A DNA stretch of 64,000 nt from Aurantibacter crassamenti (GTDB lineage: Bacteria > Bacteroidota > Bacteroidia > Flavobacteriales > Flavobacteriaceae). The stretch spans positions 2,422,126 through 2,486,125 of the forward strand of contig NZ_JAFBGM010000001.1 of the NCBI RefSeq assembly GCF_016811105.1, written 5' to 3'. Positions 1 to 8,956 of the stretch are shown here, one piece after another (positions within the stretch are counted from its first letter, which is position 1; each line of letters starts with the position of its first letter). Below the pieces are notes generated by a model that saw only the letters and a program-made list of their open reading frames with translations, did not search any database and was not told the origin of the DNA. A program made the position numbers and the translations under genes.

Positions 1-1913
1 GTTGTACCAATTAGTACCGGCCTGCCTTGTTGCGAAAGTTTGGTAACCTCATCAATAATAGCATTGTATTTTTCACGCTTCGTTTTATAAATTAAATCGT
101 GTCTATCATCACGAGCGATAGGTCTGTTTGTTGGGATTTCCATCACATCTAACTTGTAGATTTCCCAAAATTCACCAGCTTCTGTAATGGCAGTACCTGT
201 CATACCTGACAGCTTTCGATACATTCTAAAATAATTCTGTAACGTAACCGTAGCAAAGGTTTGAGTTAAGGCCTCAATTTTTACATTTTCTTTTGCTTCA
301 ATGGCTTGGTGAAGTCCGTCTGAATACCGACGACCATCCATAATACGACCGGTTTGTTCGTCTACAATCATCACCTTGTTATCCATCACTACATACTCAA
401 CATCTTTTTCGAATAGGGTATAGGCTTTTAATAATTGACGCATAGTATGAATGCGCTCACTTTTTACACCAAATTCTCTAAACAATTCATCTTTGAGCTC
501 GGCTTCTTCTTCAATATCAAGATTCTGATTTTCAATCTTTGCTATTTCACCACCAATATCAGGCATAACGAAGAAATCTTTATTTTCTTTATCACCAGAA
601 ATATATTCAATACCCTTATCAGTAAGTTCAATTTGATTGTTTTTCTCTTCAATTACGAATAACAATTCTTCATCAACAACCGGCATTTCTCGGTTGTTAT
701 CTTGCATATAGTAGTTTTCGGTTTTTTGCAATAATTGCTTTATACCTTCTTCACTCAAGTACTTTATAAGCGCTTTGTTTTTCGGAAGACCTCTATGCAC
801 ACGTAATAAAAGGAAACCACCTTCTTTGGTGTCACCTTCAGAAATTTTCTTTTTAGCTTCAGCAAGAACGCCAGTTAAATATTGTTTTTGTTTCTGAACG
901 ATATCAGAAATTTTCGGTTTTAATTCATTGAATTCATGGCGTTCACCTTCAGGTACTGGACCTGAAATAATTAATGGTGTACGGGCATCATCTACTAAAA
1001 CTGAATCTACCTCATCTACAATTGCAAAATTTTGTGGACGTTGAACCAAATCTTTTGGCGTATGAGCCATATTGTCACGTAGGTAGTCAAATCCAAATTC
1101 ATTGTTAGTACCATATGTAATATCTGCATTATAAGCAGCACGTCTACCATCAGAATTAGGTCTGTGGTAATCTATACAATCAACAGTAAGTCCGTGAAAT
1201 TCAAAAATAGGCGCCATCCAAGCACTATCACGTTTGGCGAGATAATCATTCACTGTAACTAAATGTGTACCATTGCCGGAAAGAGCATTTAAGTATAATG
1301 GCAAAGTAGCAACTAAGGTTTTACCTTCACCCGTATGCATCTCGGCAATTTTACCTTGGTGCATTGCAATACCACCAATCAATTGCACATCATAATGAAT
1401 CATATCCCAGGTAACTTCTTTACCAGCGGCATTCCAAGAGTTTTTCCAAAGGGCACTATCGCCGTCTAAGGTTACGTAATCTTTAGTTGCTGAAAGTTCT
1501 CTATCTCTCTCAGAGGCTATAACAGTTAAGGTTTCATTAGCTACAAAACGCTTTGCAGTTTCTTTTACAACGGCAAAGGCTTCAGGTAGAATTTCATTTA
1601 AGGTATTTTCAGAAATCGCATAGATTTCATCTTTTAGCTTATCTATTTCAGCATAGATATCTTCATTTTTGTCAATATCTTTTGAAGCTTGTACTTCTTC
1701 TTTAAGCGCTTCAATTTTGCTCGTTTCTGTCGCGTAGCTTTCTTTTATTTTATTCTTGAATTCTGACGTTTTATTCCGAAGCTCATCAATACTAAGACCT
1801 TCAAGGGCTTGTTCAAATGATTTTATTTTATTGAGGAGTGGCTGAAGTTCTTTGACATCTTTCTTAGACTTGTCGCCAACAAACGTTTTTATGATAGAAT
1901 TGATAAAACTCAT
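1..1913 (-). CDS. secA: Preprotein translocase ATPase SecA, N-terminal part (C-terminus beyond window)
   Basis: Reading leftwards from an ATG at 1911-1913 there is an uninterrupted frame of about 637 codons that leaves the window. SecA is the cytoplasmic motor that pushes unfolded preproteins through SecYEG. The frame begins [19 protein letters not shown]. It contains the Walker A segment [10 protein letters not shown], the conserved [16 protein letters not shown] region, the Walker B-like [20 protein letters not shown], and near the cut GRPVLIGTT of the second nucleotide-binding fold. The long insert between the first two blocks is usual in Bacteroidota SecA, which normally exceeds 1,000 residues, so the scaffold, wing and C-terminal zinc tail lie outside. 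The gene appears to be monocistronic. Identity is very secure; only completeness is unknown. Confidence 0.97.
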   Translation of the reverse strand, partial: MSFINSIIKTFVGDKSKKDVKELQPLLNKIKSFEQALEGLSIDELRNKTSEFKNKIKESYATETSKIEALKEEVQASKDIDKNEDIYAEIDKLKDEIYAISENTLNEILPEAFAVVKETAKRFVANETLTVIASERDRELSATKDYVTLDGDSALWKNSWNAAGKEVTWDMIHYDVQLIGGIAMHQGKIAEMHTGEGKTLVATLPLYLNALSGNGTHLVTVNDYLAKRDSAWMAPIFEFHGLTVDCIDYHRPNSDGRRAAYNADITYGTNNEFGFDYLRDNMAHTPKDLVQRPQNFAIVDEVDSVLVDDARTPLIISGPVPEGERHEFNELKPKISDIVQKQKQYLTGVLAEAKKKISEGDTKEGGFLLLRVHRGLPKNKALIKYLSEEGIKQLLQKTENYYMQDNNREMPVVDEELLFVIEEKNNQIELTDKGIEYISGDKENKDFFVMPDIGGEIAKIENQNLDIEEEAELKDELFREFGVKSERIHTMRQLLKAYTLFEKDVEYVVMDNKVMIVDEQTGRIMDGRRYSDGLHQAIEAKENVKIEALTQTFATVTLQNYFRMYRKLSGMTGTAITEAGEFWEIYKLDVMEIPTNRPIARDDRHDLIYKTKREKYNAIIDEVTKLSQQGRPVLIGT

Positions 1914-2046
1914 AATATGTTCATGTTATTTCTAAACCACTTAAAATTACAAGTGATTTCTTGAAAAATTATTGTTATCAGTAAAGCAAATGGTATTCCA
2001 GTTCTGATTTTCTTAGAAAAGATCTTTAATAGCTGACAAAATTACA

Positions 2047-2074
2047 TAAAAAAAAAGCCTCCGAAGAGACTTTT
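2047..2074 (-). terminator. Intrinsic terminator of the DUF2795 gene
   Basis: On the minus strand AAAAGTCTC and GAGGCTTTT pair around a TTCG tetraloop, with one G-T wobble, and are followed by a run of T. It lies about 20 bp after the stop codon of the DUF2795 gene and before secA. Confidence 0.75.
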
Positions 2075-2095
2075 ACGACACATTAGGTCTATATT

Positions 2096-2320
2096 TTAAT
2101 ATTCATCCTCGTTCCAGAGGTAGTCTTCTTCGGTAGGGTAGTCTGGCCAAATCTCTTCAATAGATTCGTAAATTTCTCCACCTTCTTCTTCCATTGATTG
2201 TAGATTCTCCACTACTTCTAGAGGAGCTCCGGTTCTAATAGAGTAATCTATTAGTTCGTCTTTTGTTGCGGGCCAGGGTGCATCACTTAAATAAGATGCT
2301 AATTCTAATGTCCAATACAT
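2096..2320 (-). CDS. DUF2795 domain protein, 74 aa
   Basis: A small acidic cytoplasmic protein beginning MYWTLELASYLSDAPWPATK. This segment, with the following DELIDYSIRTGAP, is the DUF2795 core widespread in Bacteroidota. The family has no established biochemical function. The frame stays open further upstream to 2371, but I chose the ATG at 2320. Homologous proteins as I know them start at MYW, and a good TAnnTTTG promoter box sits at 2348-2355, so the longer start would lie upstream of the transcript. The C-terminal half is rich in Glu and Asp. The gene is flanked by its own promoter and terminator, so it is probably transcribed alone. Confidence 0.85.
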   Translation of the reverse strand: MYWTLELASYLSDAPWPATKDELIDYSIRTGAPLEVVENLQSMEEEGGEIYESIEEIWPDYPTEEDYLWNEDEY

Positions 2321-2347
2321 GGTAGTAGTTTGATTTTTAAATTTTTG

Positions 2348-2378
2348 CAAAAATAATTTTATTACTGACACCTACAAG
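2348..2378 (-). promoter_or_regulatory. Bacteroidota-type promoter of the DUF2795 gene
   Basis: On the minus strand TATTTTTG (2355-2348) matches the TAnnTTTG -7 consensus exactly. A CTTG (2378-2375) lies 19 bp upstream, where TTTG is expected. The implied transcript start is about 24 bp before the chosen ATG. Confidence 0.5.
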
Positions 2379-2456
2379 CTATTTTGGACTTATTTTGTTC
2401 AGATTGTACAATTATTCCGACGTTAATAATTTGATAACGGAGAAATTAGGGAATTA

Positions 2457-3032
2457 TTAGCCTTTTTTGGCGGGCATCCATTTTATTTCATCCACATTAA
2501 GACTAAGTGACAATTTTCGTGCCAAGACAAACAAATAATCAGATAATCGATTTAAATAAGAAAGCACTTTACTATCAATGGTTTGATGCTCATTTAAAGT
2601 AGATGCGCTGCGTTCTGCTCGCCGACAAACTGTACGAGCAATATGGCAATATGATACCGTAGTATGACCGCCAGGAAGTATAAAATGCGTCATTTCAGGA
2701 AGCACTTCATTCATAAGGTCTATTTCATTTTCTAAAAAACTAACATCCGCTGCGTCTATTTTATTAATATTCAAACGCTCTTCGCCAGATTTTAAAATTG
2801 CTTTTTCAGGATCAGTTGCCAAAATGGCACCTATTATGAATAGTTTATGTTGAATGTTTAATAAATCAACTTTATAATTTGCATCTATTTCTTGGTCTTT
2901 AAGTAGACCTAGCCAAGAGTTTAACTCATCTACACAACCGAGTGCATCAATTCTAAGATTGTGTTTTGAAACACGCGTACCACCATATAATGAGGTTTGT
3001 CCTTTGTCACCGGTCTTAGTATAAATTTTCAT
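2457..3032 (-). CDS. Cob(I)yrinic acid a,c-diamide adenosyltransferase, PduO type
   Basis: A 191-residue cytoplasmic enzyme that transfers the 5'-deoxyadenosyl group of ATP to cob(I)alamin, giving adenosylcobalamin. The N-terminus MKIYTKTGDKGQTSLYGGTR is the ATP-binding signature of the PduO-type family. The second family motif RTVCRRAERS, about residues 134-143, carries the conserved arginines and glutamate. Helical segments rich in Leu between them fit the five-helix bundle, and the length is typical. No cobalamin biosynthesis genes and no cobalamin riboswitch-like leader were recognised nearby, so it probably serves a salvage pathway feeding B12-dependent enzymes elsewhere. A short membrane-protein gene lies upstream on the same strand and may be co-transcribed. 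Confidence 0.93.
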   Translation of the reverse strand: MKIYTKTGDKGQTSLYGGTRVSKHNLRIDALGCVDELNSWLGLLKDQEIDANYKVDLLNIQHKLFIIGAILATDPEKAILKSGEERLNINKIDAADVSFLENEIDLMNEVLPEMTHFILPGGHTTVSYCHIARTVCRRAERSASTLNEHQTIDSKVLSYLNRLSDYLFVLARKLSLSLNVDEIKWMPAKKG

Positions 3033-3081
3033 GCTAAAAGTTTAAATGCTATGAATTCGATTAAAATCTATTTCAACTTTT

Positions 3082-3228
3082 TTATTCTTCTTTTTTTCTG
3101 TCGCTACGGGTATTGCCTTCCATGAATTTTTTAGACTTTCGTTCTTTTGAACGATTTCTATTTCGCATAGATATAAAAAGATAAATTGCAAATAAACCTC
3201 CTGCTATATAATAAATTGATTTGTCCAT
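3082..3228 (-). CDS. Small single-pass membrane protein, 48 aa
   Basis: A short frame in the gap between the adenosyltransferase and methyltransferase-like genes. It starts at an ATG (3226-3228) and ends at a TAA (3082-3084). It begins MDKSIYYIAGGLFAIYLFIS, one hydrophobic segment of about 16 residues. The rest is strongly basic and hydrophilic (MRNRNRSKERKSKKF, then a Lys/Arg/Glu tail). The likely topology is one membrane anchor with a positively charged cytoplasmic tail. It shares strand and close spacing with both neighbours. I do not recognise a named family. It could be chance coding, but the clean membrane segment followed by a charged tail argues for a real gene. Confidence 0.6.
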   Translation of the reverse strand: MDKSIYYIAGGLFAIYLFISMRNRNRSKERKSKKFMEGNTRSDRKKEE

Positions 3229-3246
3229 ATTTCTAAAATTACTTGT

Positions 3247-3744
3247 TTAAAGTCTAATTTTAAAATGTTCTTTAACTTGTTCTTTTCGTTTAAATACAAC
3301 ACCACAACTAAAAAAGTCAATTGTTACGGTCGCCTTTTCAGCAGCTACAATTTGCTGCCATTGCTTTAATGTATTTTTATTTTTGTTAATGCTATTGATT
3401 AAAAGCATTGAATTATTATGTGTTTTTTCTTCGGATAAAAAGACATTAAATACCTTAGGTGTTAATTCATCAGCATACATCAAGTCAATTTTATTTTCAT
3501 CAAAATTACAGTTTTTGAATTTTTGACGTATCAAGTCCCTCACTATAGTATTGCCAATAACTTGTATATTTTGATAGTTAAAATAAGCAATGCTTTTTAG
3601 TAAGACATCTATTGTTTTTGATTGTTTGTATGTCTTTTTATGATAGATACATTTAGTAATATAATTAAAAACAAAAGGGGAGTGCAACCCATGTTGATTG
3701 GTTGCAGACGCTAAGAATTTTAAACGATTAAAAAATAGTGACAT
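3247..3744 (-). CDS. Short methyltransferase-like protein, 165 aa, SAM motif not recognisable
   Basis: The N-terminus carries TNQHGLHSPFVFNYITKCIY, which resembles the start of class I SAM-dependent methyltransferases common in Flavobacteriia, usually about 220-260 residues. Here the protein is only 165 residues. The expected glycine-rich SAM-binding loop is replaced by QNIQVIGNTIVRDLI, which has no GxGxG. The C-terminal part is Lys-rich with no catalytic motif that I can see. The gene starts 6 bp before the uup coding region ends its neighbourhood on the same strand and is probably co-transcribed with uup. It may be a diverged or catalytically lost member of the family. The function is unknown, and the family link rests on the N-terminal motif only. 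Confidence 0.7.
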   Translation of the reverse strand: MSLFFNRLKFLASATNQHGLHSPFVFNYITKCIYHKKTYKQSKTIDVLLKSIAYFNYQNIQVIGNTIVRDLIRQKFKNCNFDENKIDLMYADELTPKVFNVFLSEEKTHNNSMLLINSINKNKNTLKQWQQIVAAEKATVTIDFFSCGVVFKRKEQVKEHFKIRL

Positions 3745-3749
3745 GTTAA

Positions 3750-5630
3750 TTAGCCTTCAACAATTGCTGATAGTTCAAACCAGCGTTCAGTTTTTTGTTC
3801 AATAGAATCTATTACCTGTTTTAACTCATTAGAAAGTTTTTCAATTAATTCACCTTCTATGGTTTCTGTTGTAAAACGATGCTGAATCTTTTCTTTTTTA
3901 CTTTCAAGTTGTTGAATTTCTTTTTCAAGCTTGTTATATTCTTTCTGTTGAGAGTAGGTTAGTTTACTACTTTGGTCTTCTTTTTTCCAAGATTTTTTCT
4001 CTTTGGCTTCCTGCTTGTCAGCATCCTTTTGTGCACGGTCTGCAAGTAGTAAACTATTTTCATAATCACGATAATCTGAATAGTTACCCGGAAAATCAAG
4101 AATTTCACCTTCGCCCTGAAATACAAAAAGGTGGTCTACAATTTTGTCCATAAAATATCGATCATGCGAAACAACAATTAAACATCCTGGAAAATCTAAT
4201 AAAAAGTTTTCGAGAATATTGAGCGTTACAATATCAAGGTCATTAGTAGGTTCATCTAATATTAAAAAATTAGGATTCTGAATCAACACCGTACATAAAT
4301 ACAAACGCTTTCTTTCACCACCACTTAATTTGGCAACAAAATCATATTGCTTTTTTCTATCAAAAAGAAAGCGCTCTAGAAGTTGTTGTGCCGAAATTTG
4401 TTTTCCTTTTTTTAGAGGAATGAAATCACCAAAATCTCTGATAACATCAATCACCTTTTGGCCTTCTTTTATTTCTATTCCGCTTTGCGTGTAGTAACCA
4501 AATTTAAGTGTGTCACCTGTAACAACTTTACCGGCATCTGGTTGATCTTTACCAGTTATTATATTTAGAAAAGTTGATTTTCCTGTTCCGTTTTTACCAA
4601 TAATACCAATGCGATCACCGCGCTGAAAATTATAGTCAAATTGGTTTAAAATAGTTTTACCGGGGTATGATTTTGAAATCTTGTGCAGTTCCAAAATCTT
4701 ATTCCCCATACGGTCCATATTAATTTCTAATTGCACCTCATGCTCATCTCTTCTTTTGCCTGCTCGTGCCTTGATCTCAGAAAAATCATCAATACGTGAT
4801 TTTGATTTTGTGGTACGTGCTTTGGGTTGACGACGCATCCAATCAAGCTCTTTTTTGAAAAGTCTTTTAGATTTATGTAGTTCAACATCTTCTTGCTCTA
4901 TGCGCGCCTCCTTTTTTTCAAGGTAGTAACTATAATTTCCTTTATAAGGATAAAGTTGCCCGTTATCTAATTCTATAATTTCATTACAAACACGTTCTAA
5001 GAAATAGCGATCGTGTGTGACCATAAATAGTGATAGATTCTCTTTTGCAAAGTATTCTTCTAACCATTCAATCATTTCAAGATCAAGGTGATTGGTAGGC
5101 TCATCTAAAATTAATAAATCAGGTTTGTTAATAAGGGCATTTGCAAGTGCAAGTCTTTTCTTTTGTCCGCCAGAAAGCTTTCCAACTTTAGCAGATAAAT
5201 CATCCAATTTTAGTTTAAATAAAATTTGTTTGTATAGTGTTTCAAAATCCCAAGCTTGGTAGCGTTCCATGTCTTCAAAGGCAGCCTGATAAAGATCTGC
5301 ATTTTCAGGATTTTGAAGTGCTTTTTCATAGCGCTCAATAACTTTTAGAACTTCATTGTCAGATGCAAAAATTGCCTGCTCTACAGTTAGATTAGCATCA
5401 AGATCTGGCTCTTGTTGTAAAAATGAAACTCTAATATCTTTTCTGAAATTTACTTGTCCAGAATCAGCTGAATCTAGTCCTGCTAAAATTTTAAGTATTG
5501 ATGTTTTTCCAGTGCCATTTTTGGCAATTAGAGCAATTTTCTGATCCTTATTTATTCCGAAGGATAAGTCTTCAAACAAGACCAATTCGCCGTATGATTT
5601 GGAAATACGTTCTATTGTTGCAAGATTCAT
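3750..5630 (-). CDS. uup: ABC-F family ATPase, Uup type
   Basis: A 626-residue soluble protein with two ABC ATPase domains and no membrane segment, the ABC-F layout. These proteins act on ribosomes or, in the case of Uup, affect precise transposon excision and ribosome function. Domain 1 has Walker A AKNGTGKT (residues 36-43), signature LSGGQKKRLALANAL and LLILDEPTNHLD. Domain 2 has GKNGTGKST, signature LSGGERKRLYL and FLILDEPTNDLD. The linker between them is basic, with KARTTKSKSRID. The last roughly 80 residues are a charged coiled coil (KLEKEIQQLESKKEKIQ), which separates Uup from EttA-like paralogues. The downstream DUF4105-gene direction and 6-bp spacing suggest a minus-strand operon DUF4105-uup-methyltransferase-like. 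Confidence 0.93.
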   Translation of the reverse strand: MNLATIERISKSYGELVLFEDLSFGINKDQKIALIAKNGTGKTSILKILAGLDSADSGQVNFRKDIRVSFLQQEPDLDANLTVEQAIFASDNEVLKVIERYEKALQNPENADLYQAAFEDMERYQAWDFETLYKQILFKLKLDDLSAKVGKLSGGQKKRLALANALINKPDLLILDEPTNHLDLEMIEWLEEYFAKENLSLFMVTHDRYFLERVCNEIIELDNGQLYPYKGNYSYYLEKKEARIEQEDVELHKSKRLFKKELDWMRRQPKARTTKSKSRIDDFSEIKARAGKRRDEHEVQLEINMDRMGNKILELHKISKSYPGKTILNQFDYNFQRGDRIGIIGKNGTGKSTFLNIITGKDQPDAGKVVTGDTLKFGYYTQSGIEIKEGQKVIDVIRDFGDFIPLKKGKQISAQQLLERFLFDRKKQYDFVAKLSGGERKRLYLCTVLIQNPNFLILDEPTNDLDIVTLNILENFLLDFPGCLIVVSHDRYFMDKIVDHLFVFQGEGEILDFPGNYSDYRDYENSLLLADRAQKDADKQEAKEKKSWKKEDQSSKLTYSQQKEYNKLEKEIQQLESKKEKIQHRFTTETIEGELIEKLSNELKQVIDSIEQKTERWFELSAIVEG

Positions 5631-5635
5631 TTGGT

Positions 5636-6805
5636 TTATTGTTTAAAAGAGAATCTGTTGTATAAAAACAGATAACGAGTGATTAATACTAGTAAAAGAG
5701 GAATGATTAATACTGAGAATGATTGTAGCTTAAATATCCACAAGACTAGCATGATTACAATTAAGAATAATAAGAATGTTAGGTATTTTAAAAGCCAATT
5801 TGGCGGCGTTTTTTTAAGCAGAAAAAAGGCTGCAAAACTGTTTAGCGGAAATAGCCATAGTATATTGAAATTATTGACTGTCCATATGTGGTCTGTTAAA
5901 AACCAAAGATAAAAAATGAGCAAACCATGCAAGCCGATTACAAAAAATAAGATAAAATCAAACCAACGGCTGCGCTTATTATTCTTGAAATCTTTATAGG
6001 TTATTAAAATAGTAATGATAAGAACAAAAACGAACCAAAAAAGTGGTGTCAAGAAAAAGTTGCTTTCTGAATCTTGTTCAACAGCACTTATTAATTCAGT
6101 TTCGTTAGGGCATAAGAGTTGACCATTTAATTTTGTGCTTTTTAATTGTTTGCTGACATATTTGGGTAAAAACATATGCTCTAGCGGAGTTGCTTTTCTA
6201 TCTATTGCAGAGCCTAAGGCAAGATCAATACCAAATTGCCCCCATGAATTGGTCTGTAAATTATGACGCATGAGCTCTCTAAAAGTATATGTAGTGTCTA
6301 TATATTGCTCGTTATAAATAAGTTTGTCACCAAACACTTCTTTTTGAACGTCCCATATTTTGGTTGCACAATTGTTTAATAGATAATCATATTTATAGAC
6401 TCTATTTTCGGGTCTCGCATTATTTTCTAAAAACAGAAACAACGCGTTTCGCTCTGCTAAATCAATATGTAATTCTTGTTCTTTTACCCATCTACCTTCC
6501 GTTTTGTATTCATATAGAAAATCGGTAAAATAGTTTCGGGCTAACAAATAATCCATCCTTCCTTGCGAAAATTCATAGTAGAATTGTGTTCCGCTAGCAT
6601 CAAAAACACCGTAATTATAGACCACATCAATTTTCTGAGCTGGGTCTTGAACACGTATAGCACTATGGCCAAAAGCAGTATATAATATCTCGCCAGGGCC
6701 ACAGGTTAAAACACTTATTTTTGAAGCTGGCGAAAGTTCTACTTGCTGAGCAAAAGCAATAGCTCCAAAAAATAGTATGAAAACAAGAAGAAAACCTTTC
6801 TGCAT
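5636..6805 (-). CDS. DUF4105 (Lnb N-terminal-like) membrane protein
   Basis: A 389-residue envelope protein. From the ATG at 6805 it begins MQKGFLLVFILFFGAIAFAQ, a clean signal peptide. A start further upstream would place a foreign hydrophobic stretch before it. The periplasmic part (about residues 25-240) carries YTAFGHSAIRV and YLLNNCATKIWD. These His and Cys motifs are characteristic of DUF4105, a family related to the N-terminal domain of the lacto-N-biosidase Lnb. The last roughly 150 residues form about five membrane segments. No substrate is established for the Bacteroidota members. The gene diverges from pssA, with about 100 bp between the starts, and lies 5 bp upstream of uup. Confidence 0.85.
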   Translation of the reverse strand: MQKGFLLVFILFFGAIAFAQQVELSPASKISVLTCGPGEILYTAFGHSAIRVQDPAQKIDVVYNYGVFDASGTQFYYEFSQGRMDYLLARNYFTDFLYEYKTEGRWVKEQELHIDLAERNALFLFLENNARPENRVYKYDYLLNNCATKIWDVQKEVFGDKLIYNEQYIDTTYTFRELMRHNLQTNSWGQFGIDLALGSAIDRKATPLEHMFLPKYVSKQLKSTKLNGQLLCPNETELISAVEQDSESNFFLTPLFWFVFVLIITILITYKDFKNNKRSRWFDFILFFVIGLHGLLIFYLWFLTDHIWTVNNFNILWLFPLNSFAAFFLLKKTPPNWLLKYLTFLLFLIVIMLVLWIFKLQSFSVLIIPLLLVLITRYLFLYNRFSFKQ

Positions 6806-6905
6806 TAATGATTTATCTGGGTGTAGGGTACAAATATCCGAATAAAATATGGCACTAGGTAAAAGCAATGTAATTTGTATTATTTTTACCAAAATGGTCT
6901 AGTAT

Positions 6906-7643
6906 ATGAAAAGGCATATTCCTAATTTTATTACACTACTTAATGTTTTCTGCGGATGTATTGCCTGTGTTTTTGCAGTTAATAATCAGCTTGAAATTGC
7001 AGCAATCTTTGTGTTTCTAGGTATATTTTTTGATTTTTTTGATGGATTAGCAGCTAGACTTTTAGATGTGCGCAGTGAACTGGGAGTACAATTAGATTCA
7101 TTGGCAGATATGATTACAAGCGGTCTTGTGCCTGGTATAGTGATGTATCAGCTGTTAAGAATGGCTGAAACAGGTGGCTGGAATATAACTGCAAGTACAT
7201 CAAGCATGGAAGTTTCAATAATACCTTTTTTCGGATTTTTAATTACCATGGCATCTGCATATAGATTGGCAAAATTTAATATAGATGAAAACCAGCAAGA
7301 TAGTTTTATAGGGTTGCCGACACCTGCAAATGCACTATTAATTATCTCATTGCCCTTAATTATGATTTTCCATTCGAATGAATTTTTAAACGATATAATT
7401 TTAAATGAATGGTTCTTACTCGGCTTAACACTACTAAGCGCGTATCTTTTAAACTCTAATATTGAATTATTTGCGCTTAAATTCAAAAAGTGGGGGTTTA
7501 AAGAAAATGCCTTACGATACATTTTTATTATAATTAGCATTGTTCTTTTAGTTACAATGAAATATATAGCAGTGCCATTAATTATCATTTTCTACATTTT
7601 AAGTTCTATTGTGGCAAATATGCAATCAAAGAATGCTAATTGA
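6906..7643 (+). CDS. pssA: CDP-diacylglycerol--serine O-phosphatidyltransferase
   Basis: A 245-residue integral membrane enzyme that makes phosphatidylserine from CDP-diacylglycerol and L-serine, the first step towards phosphatidylethanolamine. The CDP-alcohol phosphatidyltransferase signature DG-x2-AR-x8-G-x3-D-x3-D is complete in DGLAARLLDVRSELGVQLD followed by SLAD, about residues 46-68. Both metal-binding aspartate pairs are present. About seven hydrophobic segments cover the rest. The start MKRHIPNFITLLNVFCGC matches the family's usual N-terminus. The gene stands alone on the plus strand, divergent from the DUF4105 gene. The decarboxylase that would follow in the pathway is not in the window. 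Confidence 0.95.
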   Translation: MKRHIPNFITLLNVFCGCIACVFAVNNQLEIAAIFVFLGIFFDFFDGLAARLLDVRSELGVQLDSLADMITSGLVPGIVMYQLLRMAETGGWNITASTSSMEVSIIPFFGFLITMASAYRLAKFNIDENQQDSFIGLPTPANALLIISLPLIMIFHSNEFLNDIILNEWFLLGLTLLSAYLLNSNIELFALKFKKWGFKENALRYIFIIISIVLLVTMKYIAVPLIIIFYILSSIVANMQSKNAN

Positions 7644-7809
7644 TTAATAGCAAACACATTGACTTCAATTTGGGTTGCAGAAAGCTGATTTAGTTACCAC
7701 AGGCTATTAAGTTCCATTTTAAATAAGACCGCTGAGACTGCCAAAATAGGCTGTTTATTAGGGTAGGAGAGCGAGAATTCGTAAATTTATACGATACAAC
7801 CTAACGACC

Positions 7810-8151
7810 ATGAATAAAATTAAAGAAGTAACGGATTATATTGCTGGTGCTTCAAGTGAGCAAAAAGAAATGCTCGGTACACTTAGAGAGTTAATTGCAA
7901 AAGCCAACCCCGAAGTGGCGGAAAACTTTAAATGGAGTCGACCGGTTTATGCAACAGAAAAAGATTTCTGTTATTTACAATTCACTAAAAAGCACGTAAA
8001 CTTGGGCTTTTTTGAATTTGATAATATTGATGATCCCAACAATTTATTAGAGGGTACAGGTAAAGAGATGCGTCATATTAAAATTGAAGACGGCTCAAAA
8101 TTGAATCCACCTGTGCTTTATAAAATGATTAAGCAGGCTTCGAAGTTTTAA
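7810..8151 (+). CDS. DUF1801 domain protein, 113 aa
   Basis: A small soluble protein of the DUF1801 (YdhG-like) fold. It opens MNKIKEVTDYIAGASSEQKE, followed by the recurrent LRELIAKANPEVAENFKWSR segment. A later FTKKHVNLGFFEFD strand segment and a C-terminal helix complete the domain. The family is common but has no proven biochemical role. There is no signal peptide. It is convergent with lptB, with only about 12 bp between stop codons and no clear terminator there. A TAAATTTA box at 7782-7789 could be its -7 element, but this is a weak match. Confidence 0.85.
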   Translation: MNKIKEVTDYIAGASSEQKEMLGTLRELIAKANPEVAENFKWSRPVYATEKDFCYLQFTKKHVNLGFFEFDNIDDPNNLLEGTGKEMRHIKIEDGSKLNPPVLYKMIKQASKF

Positions 8152-8163
8152 TTAGTTGGCGAA

Positions 8164-8904
8164 TTAAGTAATAACCTTCTTTTTACGTAGTTCAAAGTTT
8201 TTACCGAGATAAACTTTACGCACCATTTCATCGGCTGCGAGTTCTTCGGGTTCGCCAGATTTTAATATTCCACCTTCAAACATTAGGTATGAGCGCTCAG
8301 TGATGGCTAAGGTTTCTTGTACATTATGATCTGTGATTAATATACCAATGTTCTTATCTTTTAATTGAGCCACAATGGTTTGAATGTCTTCAACAGCAAC
8401 AGGGTCAACCCCAGCAAAAGGTTCGTCTAGTAATATAAACTTTGGGTCTGTAGCAAGAGCACGTGCAATTTCTGTTCTTCGACGTTCACCACCTGAAAGT
8501 AAATCACCTCGGCTTTTGCGTATATGACCTAGGCTAAATTCTTCAATTAGTGCTTCCATCTTCATGAGCTGCTCTTTCTTGCTCATTTTAGTTAATTGAA
8601 GCACACTCATAATGTTTTTTTCGATACTCAGTTTTCTAAAAACCGAAGCTTCTTGCGCCAAATAACCAATTCCATTTTGCGCACGTTTATACATGGCGAA
8701 GTTGGTAATTTCCATGTCATCTAAAAATATCTTTCCGCCGTTGGGTTTAATTAGACCAACAATCATGTAGAACGAAGTAGTTTTACCAGCACCATTTGGC
8801 CCTAGTAATCCAACAATTTCCCCTTGATTTACTTCCAAAGAAATACCTTTAACAACCCTTCGGCCACTATAGGTCTTCATGATATTTTCAGCTCTTAACT
8901 TCAT
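8164..8904 (-). CDS. lptB: LPS export ABC transporter ATP-binding protein LptB
   Basis: A 246-residue ATPase of the LptB2FGC complex, which extracts lipopolysaccharide from the inner membrane and drives it across the periplasmic bridge. Walker A GPNGAGKTT is at residues 35-43. The signature LSGGERRRTEIARAL, Walker B FILLDEPFAGVDP and switch histidine ITDHNVQET are all present, and the DEPFAGVDP wording is characteristic of LptB. It lies 52 bp downstream of tatC on the same strand, with kdsD further upstream. kdsD makes an LPS-core (Kdo) precursor, so the cluster combines Kdo synthesis and LPS export around the Tat gene. Confidence 0.95.
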   Translation of the reverse strand: MKLRAENIMKTYSGRRVVKGISLEVNQGEIVGLLGPNGAGKTTSFYMIVGLIKPNGGKIFLDDMEITNFAMYKRAQNGIGYLAQEASVFRKLSIEKNIMSVLQLTKMSKKEQLMKMEALIEEFSLGHIRKSRGDLLSGGERRRTEIARALATDPKFILLDEPFAGVDPVAVEDIQTIVAQLKDKNIGILITDHNVQETLAITERSYLMFEGGILKSGEPEELAADEMVRKVYLGKNFELRKKKVIT

Positions 8905-8956
8905 GATTTCAAATCTAAAACATATACTTCGACTTTATCTCGAAACACTATGTTTT

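Noticed and set aside
435-662. A 75-codon plus-strand frame within the first kilobase.
   Set aside because: It lies entirely inside the secA coding region on the opposite strand and has a Phe/Ile/Asn-rich shadow composition.
6849-6865. TATGGCAC upstream of pssA resembling the sigma-54 -24 half.
   Set aside because: There is no GC at the -12 distance, no paired dyads upstream, and the gene is housekeeping.
8910-8917. TAnnTTTG box (TAGATTTG) immediately before lptB.
   Set aside because: It is only 5 bp from the ATG, has no good -33 partner, and lptB is probably read from the upstream kdsD promoter. Kept only as an observation.
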